Assembly (NCBI GenBank): GCA_937965895.1
Contig: CALCKS010000073.1
Coordinates: 1 to 21,337, forward strand
DNA length: 21,337 bases
Source of the DNA: an uncultured Campylobacter sp.
GTDB taxonomy: Bacteria > Campylobacterota > Campylobacteria > Campylobacterales > Campylobacteraceae
Reading direction: 5' to 3'
A program made the translations under genes and the position numbers. Below the pieces are notes generated by a model. The model saw only the letters and a program-made list of their open reading frames with translations, was not told the DNA's origin and searched no databases. Below, piece after piece: positions 15,527 through 21,337 of the stretch (its first letter is position 1; every line of letters begins with the position of its first letter).

Positions 15527-15569
15527 ACCGTTTGAGAAGTCGCAATTTTAGCAAAAACGTTTTCATTTG

Positions 15570-16727
15570 TCAAGAAAATTTCAAAATTTTTACGATTTCG
15601 CCCATTTTTAGCTCGCCGAGACTTTCGTTTGTTACCAAAACGGCGTTACTTTTAATGAGCGGAGTTATCATACCCGAGCCAAATTTATTATTATCCGTCA
15701 CGCTAAATTTGCCCTCGAAAAAGCTACCGAGCACGATATTTTGGCGTCCAGATTTTATTTTTACGTCTTGGTTTAAAGCGGCGTCAAATTTTTCAAGTCG
15801 CGCGCCCTTTAAAAAAGGAACGATCAGCAAAAAGCACATCAAAAACGCCGCCATCGGATTTCCCGGCAGGATAAAGACAATTTTTTTATCTTTTATAAAG
15901 GCTTTACTCGGACGTCCGGGGCGGATATTTACGCCGTCAAAAAGCTCGCTAAAACCCAAATTTAAAAGCGCCGTTTTCATAAAATCAGCTTCGCCCTTGC
16001 TCGCTCCGCCGCTTGTTATAATGACGTCAAATTCGGCCGCCTCTAGCGCGCGCGTCGTGCTTTCTAGGTCGTCTTTTATGATGCCCGCGTACGAGCTAGC
16101 AAAGCCGAAGCTTTGAAGCAAAGACGCGATGCCAGCGCCGTTTGCGTTATAAATTTGCTCCTCGCTCGCGTTTTGCCACGGCTCGACCACCTCGTCGCCA
16201 CTTGAAAATATACCGATCTTTAGCTCGCGCTCTACGCAGACACAGTAAATGCCCTGGGCGGCTAGCATCATTACTCTTGCGGGCGTTAAAATTTCGCCTT
16301 TTTTTAGCAAAATTTCGCCGGCTTTGACCTCTTCGCCTTTGTATCTTAGGGCGTTAAATTTTTTGACTTTACTTTGTAGCGATAGCTTACCGTCCTGTAA
16401 AACCGCATCTTCAAAAGGCACGACAGTATCGGCATTTATTGGTATTTTTGCGCCCGTCATTATCTTTACGCATTCACCTTTTTTTAGTGAGATTTCGGCC
16501 TCATTGCCCGCCAGCACGGTCGCTGCGATACCCAAAGGCTGATCAAAATCATCAAATTTTAGCGCATAGCCGTCCATTGCGGCATTGTCGAATGATGGCA
16601 AATTTTTAACTGCAACCACGTCCTGCGCTAAAATTTTACTCGTCGCGCGCTCAAGGCTTACAAACTCGCCGCAACCGTCAAATTTAGCTTTTTCTAGGAT
16701 CAAATTTTGAGCAAGCTCTAGCGTCAT
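15570..16727 (-). CDS. moeA: Molybdopterin molybdenumtransferase MoeA
   Basis: Inserts molybdate into adenylylated molybdopterin, completing the molybdenum cofactor used by nitrate, formate and other oxidoreductases. The 385 residues show domain order of MoeA: the N-terminal region with LPSFDNAAMDGYAL, a beta-barrel (MTGAKIPINADTVVPFED), the MogA-like catalytic domain with IFSSGDEV, ITSGGASKGEADFMKT, RPGRPSKAF and LPGNPMAAFL, and a C-terminal barrel. The ATG follows GAGGAG placed at the end of murA, with one base between the genes. The stop is 43 bases before the tRNA-Gly. Confidence 0.95.
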   Translation of the reverse strand: MTLELAQNLILEKAKFDGCGEFVSLERATSKILAQDVVAVKNLPSFDNAAMDGYALKFDDFDQPLGIAATVLAGNEAEISLKKGECVKIMTGAKIPINADTVVPFEDAVLQDGKLSLQSKVKKFNALRYKGEEVKAGEILLKKGEILTPARVMMLAAQGIYCVCVERELKIGIFSSGDEVVEPWQNASEEQIYNANGAGIASLLQSFGFASSYAGIIKDDLESTTRALEAAEFDVIITSGGASKGEADFMKTALLNLGFSELFDGVNIRPGRPSKAFIKDKKIVFILPGNPMAAFLMCFLLIVPFLKGARLEKFDAALNQDVKIKSGRQNIVLGSFFEGKFSVTDNNKFGSGMITPLIKSNAVLVTNESLGELKMGEIVKILKFS

Positions 16728-16728
16728 T

Positions 16729-17997
16729 TTACTCCTCCAACCTGCATATTTTTGCGCCCAAAGCCGCTAGTTTGCGCTCTAGCCCCTCGTAGCCTCTATC
16801 TAGGTGATAAATTCTGTGCACGCGGCTAGTTCCGTTTGCGGCAAGGGCCGCTAGCACTAGGGCAGAGCTTGCGCGCAGATCGGTAGCCATCACGTCTGCG
16901 GCGTTTATCTCGCCTCCGCCGTAGATCGTCGCGATGTGGCCGTTTAGGCGGATATCCGCACCCATGCGCGTGAGCTCGCTAACGTGCATAAATCGGTTCT
17001 CAAAAAGCCTCTCGTCTATCGTGCTGACGCCGTTTGCCACGAGCGAGAGCGCCATAAACTGCGCCTGCATATCAGTCGGAAATCCCGGAAACTCCGTCGT
17101 TACGATCTCGACCGGATTTACGTTTTTAGCCGGCATTATGGTGATTTTATCGCCGTCCACGACGGTTTCAAAGCCCATTTGGTTAAATTTAGTAAGCACG
17201 GCTCGCAGATGCGCGGCGTTGGCGTTTGTGATGGTAACTTGCGAGTTCGTGATCGCTCCGGCGCAAAGATACGTTCCCGCTTCGATCCTATCTGGGATGA
17301 CCGTTATCTCGCCCACATCAAGCAGGCGTCTATCCGTGCCCTCGATCACGAGCTCGTCCGTACCTATACCCTCGATCTTCACGCCGCCTGCGGCTAAAAC
17401 CTCGCAAAGCTGCACCACTTCGGGCTCTTTAGCGACGTTGATTAGATGCGTCGTGCCGTGAGCGAGCGCGGCGGCCATGATGATGTTTTCGCTGCCAGTT
17501 ACCGTGATCTTGTCAAACACGATCTGCGCGCCTTTTAGCCCGTCAGGCGCGGTGGCGACGACGTAGCCTTGTTTTATCTCGATGTTTGCGCCCATTTTTT
17601 CAAGCGCGCTTAGGTGTAGATCTATCGGTCTTTGTCCGATCGCGCAGCCACCCGGCAAGCTCACCTCGCAGTGGCCAAACCTAGCTAGCAGCGGACCAAG
17701 AACCAGGATAGAGGCGCGCATTTTACGCACGATGTCGTAGTTAGCCTTCGTGGAGCTAACGTAGTTTGAGTTGATTTTTAGCGTGTGATCGTCCGTAAAT
17801 TCGCACTTTGCGCCCAAATTTACCAGCAGCGTCGCCAATGTTTTTATATCCGCGACGTTTGGCATATTTTTTAGCGTTACGTCGTTTTTTATGATTAGAG
17901 CCGCGGCTATAAGGGGTAGGGCGGCGTTTTTCGCACCGCTTATGGCGACTTCACCGCCTAGTTTCGCGTTTCCTTCGATTTCTAAATAATGCATCAT
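16729..17997 (-). CDS. murA: UDP-N-acetylglucosamine 1-carboxyvinyltransferase
   Basis: Transfers enolpyruvate from PEP to UDP-GlcNAc, the first committed step of peptidoglycan synthesis. The 422-residue protein has the EPSP-synthase-like double domain; SGAKNAALPLIAAAL supplies the conserved Lys23-Asn24, KMRASILVLGPLLARFG the sugar-binding Arg, and LPGGCAIGQRPIDLHL the catalytic Cys118, equivalent to Cys115 of E. coli and the site attacked by fosfomycin. TTEFPGFPTDMQAQFMAL is also intact. Two consecutive ATG codons (17997 and 17994) are possible starts, behind AAGGA. It is the first gene of the minus cluster, followed at one base by moeA. Confidence 0.97.
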   Translation of the reverse strand: MMHYLEIEGNAKLGGEVAISGAKNAALPLIAAALIIKNDVTLKNMPNVADIKTLATLLVNLGAKCEFTDDHTLKINSNYVSSTKANYDIVRKMRASILVLGPLLARFGHCEVSLPGGCAIGQRPIDLHLSALEKMGANIEIKQGYVVATAPDGLKGAQIVFDKITVTGSENIIMAAALAHGTTHLINVAKEPEVVQLCEVLAAGGVKIEGIGTDELVIEGTDRRLLDVGEITVIPDRIEAGTYLCAGAITNSQVTITNANAAHLRAVLTKFNQMGFETVVDGDKITIMPAKNVNPVEIVTTEFPGFPTDMQAQFMALSLVANGVSTIDERLFENRFMHVSELTRMGADIRLNGHIATIYGGGEINAADVMATDLRASSALVLAALAANGTSRVHRIYHLDRGYEGLERKLAALGAKICRLEE

Positions 17998-18021
17998 CTT
18001 AAATCCTTAAATAAAACCCAA

Positions 18022-18027
18022 AGTATA
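18022..18027 (-). promoter_or_regulatory. -10 box for murA and the minus cluster
   Basis: On the minus strand TATACT lies about 25 bases before the murA start, followed by an AAGGA ribosome site. No -35 is obvious. This would drive the long murA-to-aspB run, together with any internal promoters. Confidence 0.5.
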
Positions 18028-18080
18028 GTAAAATTTAGCTTATAAATTTAAATTTATGCCAATATTTACCGATTTATTTA

Positions 18081-18086
18081 TATAAT
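18081..18086 (+). promoter_or_regulatory. -10 box upstream of the NlpC/P60-like gene
   Basis: A consensus TATAAT within an AT-rich run. If used, transcription would start near 18093 and the leader of the next gene would be about 170 bases long and contain the whole nested inverted repeat at 18118-18226. Confidence 0.5.
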
Positions 18087-18117
18087 CTTACTTTTAGGCA
18101 GCTCGTCTCTACGGCTT

Positions 18118-18226
18118 GTCTCTTGGGTAAATTTAAATGATCTAGAAATTTTCTCCCTCGATGAACTATTATGTTCTATCTTCGGTCGAAAATTTCGTCG
18201 AAACATTTAAATTTATCACAAGATAC
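18118..18226 (+). repeat. Long nested inverted repeat in the leader of the lipoprotein gene
   Basis: Outer arms GTCTCTTGGGTAAATTTAAATG (bases 18118-18139) and 18204-18226 match with two mismatches and one extra base; inside them GAAATTTTC (18145-18153) faces GAAAATTTC (18188-18196), and in the centre GATGAAC (18160-18166) faces GTTCTATC (18173-18180, one bulge). All pairs are centred within about two bases of each other, so the whole can fold into one interrupted hairpin of about 109 bases. It does not end in a T tract. Confidence 0.6.
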
Positions 18227-18264
18227 TTCGCCTTGAAATTTAAATATAAAATAGGATGATTTAA

Positions 18265-18924
18265 ATGAAATTTACCATTTTTTTACCGTTTGCGTCGATT
18301 ACGGCTTTGATTTTTAGCGGATGCGCAAACGATGCGCCCAAAATTTACCCGACCGATCAAAGCGGACAGATTTTAAACGCGAGATTTTTAAACTCTCAGC
18401 AAGACGTATTTAACGATCTAGGCGGCATAGCTCTTTCAAATTTTATGCAAGGTTTTTTGGGCAAAAAAGACGGCGGAGACTGCTCGGGTTTCGTCTCGCT
18501 CGTAAATAAAAATATAAATAACGTTTACTTTTCAGAGACGAATTTGCTCAAATTTTACGGCGAAAACGGATCAAAATCGCAAGCTATTTACAATTTTTAC
18601 AAAAAGCGAAATTTGATCTCGCAAACAAGCCCAAAGCTCGGAGATTTGGTATTTTTTAACAACACTACGAGTCAAACCAAAGGCAAAAACAAGCAAATCA
18701 TAACGCATCTTGGCATCATAGACCGCATAGAGGACGACGGAACCATAAGATTTATGCATAATACTAGGGGCAAAAATAAAAGCGGATTTATAAATCTATT
18801 TCAAAAAAACAGCCATAAAATAGACGGCAAAGAGGTAAACTCCTACATCGTAGCGTGCAAAGGCGGCGACGCTGCTTGCCTAACGTCAAATAGATTCGCC
18901 GGCTTTGGCAAGGTTAATTTTTAG
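18265..18924 (+). CDS. NlpC/P60-like cysteine peptidase lipoprotein
   Basis: Probable outer-membrane or periplasmic lipoprotein acting on cell-wall peptides. The 219 residues begin with a signal peptide ending in FSGC (lipid Cys20). A papain-like NlpC/P60 or CHAP core follows: catalytic Cys73 in GGDCSGFVSLV, the PKLGDLVFF strand that accompanies it in this superfamily, His148 in THLGIID, and a polar third position near His165/Asn166. The pattern fits an amidase or endopeptidase, but overall similarity is too low by eye to name the subfamily or substrate. Start ATG follows AGGAT. It is a single gene, with its own long structured leader. Confidence 0.75.
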   Translation: MKFTIFLPFASITALIFSGCANDAPKIYPTDQSGQILNARFLNSQQDVFNDLGGIALSNFMQGFLGKKDGGDCSGFVSLVNKNINNVYFSETNLLKFYGENGSKSQAIYNFYKKRNLISQTSPKLGDLVFFNNTTSQTKGKNKQIITHLGIIDRIEDDGTIRFMHNTRGKNKSGFINLFQKNSHKIDGKEVNSYIVACKGGDAACLTSNRFAGFGKVNF

Positions 18925-18946
18925 CTAAATTTATGTCTAAATTTTA

Positions 18947-18952
18947 TATGAT
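18947..18952 (+). promoter_or_regulatory. Possible -10 box of the rhomboid operon
   Basis: TATGAT in an AT-rich context, 30 bases before the TTG start of the rhomboid gene. The leader would be only about 18 bases, carrying AAGGAG. Confidence 0.4.
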
Positions 18953-18976
18953 AAAGCCTTTAAAAAGGAGCCGTTT

Positions 18977-19510
18977 TTGAAAGCTACGATATCGCTCATC
19001 GCGTTAAATTGCCTAGTGTATCTTGCCGTCTACTGCGGCATTTGCGGTAGTAACGCTACGCTTGGGCTAAATATGTTTTTCACGGACGGACTTTACGTCT
19101 GGCAGCCGGCGACTTCGATGTTTATGCATGCAAATTTAGCCCATCTGCTGATGAATATGGCGGTTTTGTATCAGTTTGGCTCGCTTCTTGAGCGATACTA
19201 CGGCAGCGAAAAATTTGCCGTCATTTACTGCGTCGGAGGCGTTTTGACTTCGCTGCTTAGTTTTATTTATATTTATGTTATGTTTAAAACTAACGGAACT
19301 TTTATAAATCTGGTCGGGGCTAGCGGTGCGATCAGCCTGCTGCTAGGCGTTTTGGCGTTTTTAGACGCAAACAGCCGAAAAGGGCTAATAATCGCTATCT
19401 TGCTAATGAGCTTCGCGCCCGTAGCTATGGGCGTAAACGTCGCCTGGTACGCGCATATCATCGGCTTTGCGTTAGGATATTTCGGGGTAAAATTTAAGGT
19501 GATAAAATGA
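18977..19510 (+). CDS. Rhomboid-family intramembrane serine protease
   Basis: Cleaves membrane protein segments within the lipid bilayer. The 177-residue protein is almost entirely six hydrophobic helices, the minimal bacterial rhomboid core. The catalytic dyad is visible: Ser116 in VGASGAIS and His160 in AWYAHIIGFALGY; the oxyanion/H-x3-N element is HANLAHLLMNM (His56, Asn60). The N-terminus has no extra cytosolic domain, unlike GlpG. Start is a TTG at 18977, six bases after a strong AAGGAG. The TGA overlaps the next ATG by four bases. Confidence 0.9.
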   Translation: MKATISLIALNCLVYLAVYCGICGSNATLGLNMFFTDGLYVWQPATSMFMHANLAHLLMNMAVLYQFGSLLERYYGSEKFAVIYCVGGVLTSLLSFIYIYVMFKTNGTFINLVGASGAISLLLGVLAFLDANSRKGLIIAILLMSFAPVAMGVNVAWYAHIIGFALGYFGVKFKVIK

Positions 19511-20346
19511 GATTTTTCGATCAAATTTGGGAAATTTTAGAGTGCGGCGACAAGGAGCTTAAATTTGACAAATTTAAACGATTTTATGCCGAGTATAAGG
19601 CAGGTAAATTTGACGCGCAGATAGAAGAGGGCAATAAATTTGACGAGATAAAACCACTTCGGCACCCGAGTTATGCGGCATTTTGCGAGGTCGTAGCGAT
19701 GAGAGAAATCGGCAGTAAAAAGCAAGCCGACAAACAAAAAGCTTTCCTTCACTCGATCGCCCATATCGAATACAGCGCCGTAGATATCGCGCTAGATGCG
19801 GCATATCGCTTCCGCGCGCTACCAAAAGCCTACTATGACGACTGGCTAGAGGTTGCAGAGGATGAGATCAGACACTTTAAGATGATCGAGGAACACATGG
19901 CTAAATTTGACGTAAAATACGGCTATTTTACCGTGCACGACGGGCTTTTTATCGCCCTGCAAAACACCTCCTCGTCGCTACTTGAACGTATGGCAGTGCT
20001 GCCTAGATATATGGAGGCAAACGGCCTTGATGCAAATGCGTTTATGCTAAAAAAGCTAGAAACCGAGTGCGAAAAAGACGAAAACAAGGCGCAGCTTTGC
20101 GAAATTTTGCAAGTTATCTTAGATGAGGAGATCTCGCACGTCTCAAAGGGCGATCGTTGGTTTAAATTTGCTTGCGAAAACGAGGGCGTAAGCCCAGAAA
20201 TCTACGCGCAAATCGTGCGAAAAATCTATCCCAAAGCCTTTTTGCAGTCTCGCGAGCTAAACGTGAGCGCACGCCTAAAATCTGGCTTTAGCGAGGCGGA
20301 AATCGAGCACATAAAAAATATAGCGAAAGCCGGAAAGGCGGAATAA
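19507..20346 (+). CDS. DUF455 ferritin-like diiron protein
   Basis: A four-helix ferritin-like protein of the DUF455 family, related to the MiaE type of tRNA hydroxylase; substrate unknown. Metal-ligand pairs are visible: HIEYSAVDIALD (His86, Glu88), AEDEIRHF (Glu120, His123) and LDEEISHVSKGDRWF (Glu208 region, His211), consistent with a di-iron site. The 279 residues fit the family. The first 50 residues repeat Lys-Phe-Asp four times across the protein (KFD at 19-21, 34-36, 44-46 and 133-135), coming from in-frame AAATTTGA words. It is coupled to the rhomboid gene by an ATGA overlap and is followed by sixA at one base. Confidence 0.85.
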   Translation: MRFFDQIWEILECGDKELKFDKFKRFYAEYKAGKFDAQIEEGNKFDEIKPLRHPSYAAFCEVVAMREIGSKKQADKQKAFLHSIAHIEYSAVDIALDAAYRFRALPKAYYDDWLEVAEDEIRHFKMIEEHMAKFDVKYGYFTVHDGLFIALQNTSSSLLERMAVLPRYMEANGLDANAFMLKKLETECEKDENKAQLCEILQVILDEEISHVSKGDRWFKFACENEGVSPEIYAQIVRKIYPKAFLQSRELNVSARLKSGFSEAEIEHIKNIAKAGKAE

Positions 20347-20347
20347 A

Positions 20348-20836
20348 ATGAAAAAAATCTACTTTATCAGGCATGCAAAAGCCGTAGATGAGGGTGAGGG
20401 TAGCGACTTTGAGCGTGATATAAGCGAGCGAGGCAAAAAGGATCTGGCGCTGATGTGCGATCGGATAAAAAAGCACGAGGTTAGGGCGGATACGATATTT
20501 GCCAGTCCCGCCAAACGCTGCGCCAAAACGGCCCAAAAGCTAGCCGAAGCAGTCAAATTTAAGAAGAAAATCAAATTTAAAGACGAGCTATACGGAGCGC
20601 AGACGCACGAGCTTTTAGCCTTTATAAGAGAGTTTGACGACAAATTTCAAAGCGTATTTGTCATAGCTCACAACGACGCTATAACTGAAATTTGCGAGCT
20701 TTTAAGCGACGCTGCGATCGGAAATATACCTACATGCGGTATCTTTTGCGTCGAATTTGACGGTAGCTTCAAGGAACTAAAAGAGCATGGCGCAAAGGCT
20801 CTGTTTTTTGACTATCCTAAAAAACATAAAAAGTAG
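20348..20836 (+). CDS. sixA: SixA-type phosphohistidine phosphatase
   Basis: Member of the histidine phosphatase (phosphoglycerate-mutase-like) superfamily; SixA removes phosphate from His of phosphotransfer domains or of the nitrogen PTS. The motif RHAKAV (Arg8-His9-Ala10-Lys11, nucleophile His9), FASPAKRCAKTA with the second Arg57, and VIAHND with His108 supply the phosphate pocket. At 162 residues it is the short SixA form without an added domain. The usual RHG is RHA here, as in many SixA proteins. It ends the rhomboid-DUF455 operon, with a terminator overlapping its stop codon. The true substrate cannot be told from sequence. Confidence 0.88.
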   Translation: MKKIYFIRHAKAVDEGEGSDFERDISERGKKDLALMCDRIKKHEVRADTIFASPAKRCAKTAQKLAEAVKFKKKIKFKDELYGAQTHELLAFIREFDDKFQSVFVIAHNDAITEICELLSDAAIGNIPTCGIFCVEFDGSFKELKEHGAKALFFDYPKKHKK

Positions 20837-20858
20837 GGCTAATTAAAAGCTCTATTTT
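20830..20858 (+). terminator. Terminator of the rhomboid-DUF455-sixA operon
   Basis: TAGGGCT (20834-20840) pairs with AGCTCTA (20848-20854) with one G-U pair around a seven-base loop, and the stem extends outward through an A/T run to about 11 pairs, followed by TTTTATT. It overlaps the sixA stop codon. Confidence 0.6.
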
Positions 20859-21026
20859 ATTCCTCCATTTTTCATTAACTTAATTACTTCAAAAAATTAT
20901 CTCAAAAAACATACGATAACGAGCAAAATATTTAGCAAAATAAGCATAAAAATTATCCGTTAAATTTAGCATGAAATTTGATGGATAAATTGTTTTAATT
21001 CAAAAGGTAAAACGTTAAGAAAAACC
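20859..21026. other. AT-rich non-coding stretch
   Basis: No gene can be supported. The GC content falls to roughly a quarter here and stays low to the end of the window, in contrast to the preceding operon. The only structure I see is the hairpin at 20953-20988. Confidence 0.5.
20953..20988 (+). other. 15-bp hairpin with two G-U pairs
   Basis: TTATCCGTTAAATTT (20953-20967) pairs with AAATTTGATGGATAA (20974-20988) around the loop AGCATG. The two non-Watson-Crick positions are G-U in plus-strand RNA but C-A on the other strand, so the fold is favoured as a plus-strand RNA. Confidence 0.5.
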
Positions 21027-21155
21027 ATGTTTTCGGCATTTGCTGAAGATATTGAGGTAATACAAAAGAGATATAAATATTTATTTGAAAATTATAGTTT
21101 TCAATACAAAATAGCAAAAATAGTCTGCATTTTACTTTTTGACCTATTATTATAA
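21027..21155 (+). other. Short possible gene remnant
   Basis: A 42-codon frame reads MFSAFAEDIEVIQKRYKYLF and then a hydrophobic C-terminus. The frame stays open upstream to about 20982 without a start. The composition is protein-like in an AT-rich background, but no family is recognised and no good ribosome site is present. It could be a fragment of a longer lost gene or chance. An opposing minus-strand frame (20995-21243) is rich in Leu/Ile/Phe and I judge it spurious. Confidence 0.25.
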
Positions 21156-21219
21156 GCATTAAACTATGTATCATAAAAATTGAGTAGTTTTTATATTTTT
21201 TATCCAAGATAAGAATTAA

Positions 21220-21337
21220 ATGATTGTTTTTAGTAAGCCGCAAGAAAATTTAAAAGACAAAGCAATAATTTACTCAAGATCTAACGATTTAAATTTTATC
21301 TCTAAAAGTTTTTGCTCATATAATTTATATGCAAAAC
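21220..21337 (+). CDS. Start of an unidentified gene, cut by the window end
   Basis: From ATG 21220 the frame MIVFSKPQENLKDKAIIYSR and on to LNFISKSFCSYNLYAK stays open for 39 codons to the last base. Codon use is AT-rich, unlike the rest of the window. The upstream AAGATAAGAA is a weak ribosome site. No family can be named from so short a piece; AT-rich Campylobacter genes of this kind are often surface or acquired genes, but that is only a guess. Confidence 0.5.
   Translation, partial: MIVFSKPQENLKDKAIIYSRSNDLNFISKSFCSYNLYAK

Noticed and set aside
15453..15566. FlgA starting at the ATG at 15566
   Set aside because: The added residues are the translated tRNA-Gly (NSSGVEHNLAKVG), a well-known artefact pattern.
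15208..16116. 302-codon frame on the plus strand
   Set aside because: It runs antisense across flgA, tRNA-Gly and moeA, is Ser/Phe/Pro rich and has no recognisable motif.
20995..21243. 82-codon minus-strand frame in the AT-rich tail
   Set aside because: Long frames arise by chance in such AT-rich DNA here; Leu/Ile/Phe content mirrors base composition, and a plus-strand gene start overlaps it.
1..21337. CRISPR array, insertion sequence, toxin-antitoxin or phage genes
   Set aside because: No regularly spaced long direct repeats, transposase, integrase or toxin-like small gene pairs were seen; the frequent short repeat is AAATTT, which has no spacers.

Overview
The window looks like chromosome from a Campylobacter-group epsilonproteobacterium (Campylobacterota) with a moderately high GC for the genus, as in the oral species C. 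rectus, C. showae or C. curvus. Three things point there: every housekeeping protein reads as a Campylobacter-type homologue; the gene blocks ackA-pta with divergent flgH, ilvB-ilvH-lpxD and aspB-speA-hisS-tmk-coaD-ubiX-flgA match the C. jejuni order as I recall it; and the DNA is saturated with the hexamer AAATTT. No search was run, so the species is not fixed.

Layout. 1-336: non-coding, packed with AAATTT words and hairpins. 337-2921 (-): ackA and pta, the acetate/acetyl-phosphate pathway. 2984-3685 (+): flgH, behind a textbook sigma-54 promoter. 3686-4306: a 620-base non-coding, highly structured gap with a G-run/C-run hairpin and a perfect bidirectional terminator. 4307-7433 (+): ilvB-ilvH-lpxD (branched-chain amino acids, then lipid A). 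7434-8270: a hairpin terminator, a small DUF2695-type gene with a probable homopolymer frameshift, a decayed minus-strand gene and a second hairpin terminator. 8271-17997 (-): nine protein genes and one tRNA in transcription order murA, moeA, tRNA-Gly(GCC), flgA, ubiX, coaD, tmk, hisS, speA, aspB, mostly overlapping or a few bases apart. 17998-18264: divergent promoters and a long nested inverted repeat. 18265-18924 (+): an NlpC/P60-like lipoprotein. 18977-20836 (+): a tight operon of rhomboid protease, DUF455 ferritin-like protein and SixA-type phosphatase. 20837-21337: GC drops to roughly a quarter, with a terminator, another hairpin, a short possible gene remnant and the beginning of an unidentified gene that runs off the end.

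Most genes are core metabolism: acetate overflow, branched-chain amino acids, polyamines, CoA, dTTP, molybdopterin, lipid A, peptidoglycan and flagellar rings (flgH for the L-ring, flgA for P-ring assembly). I do not see a defence system, CRISPR array, insertion sequence or prophage.

The points most worth following are: a flavin prenyltransferase (UbiX) split by an in-frame insertion of about 128 residues, low in complexity and built from the same AAATTT words as the intergenic DNA; an flgA that starts directly at the 3' end of a tRNA with no usable start codon; a repeated style of CAAATTTGAC hairpin at the 3' ends of operons; and several structured leaders and gaps with no assigned function.
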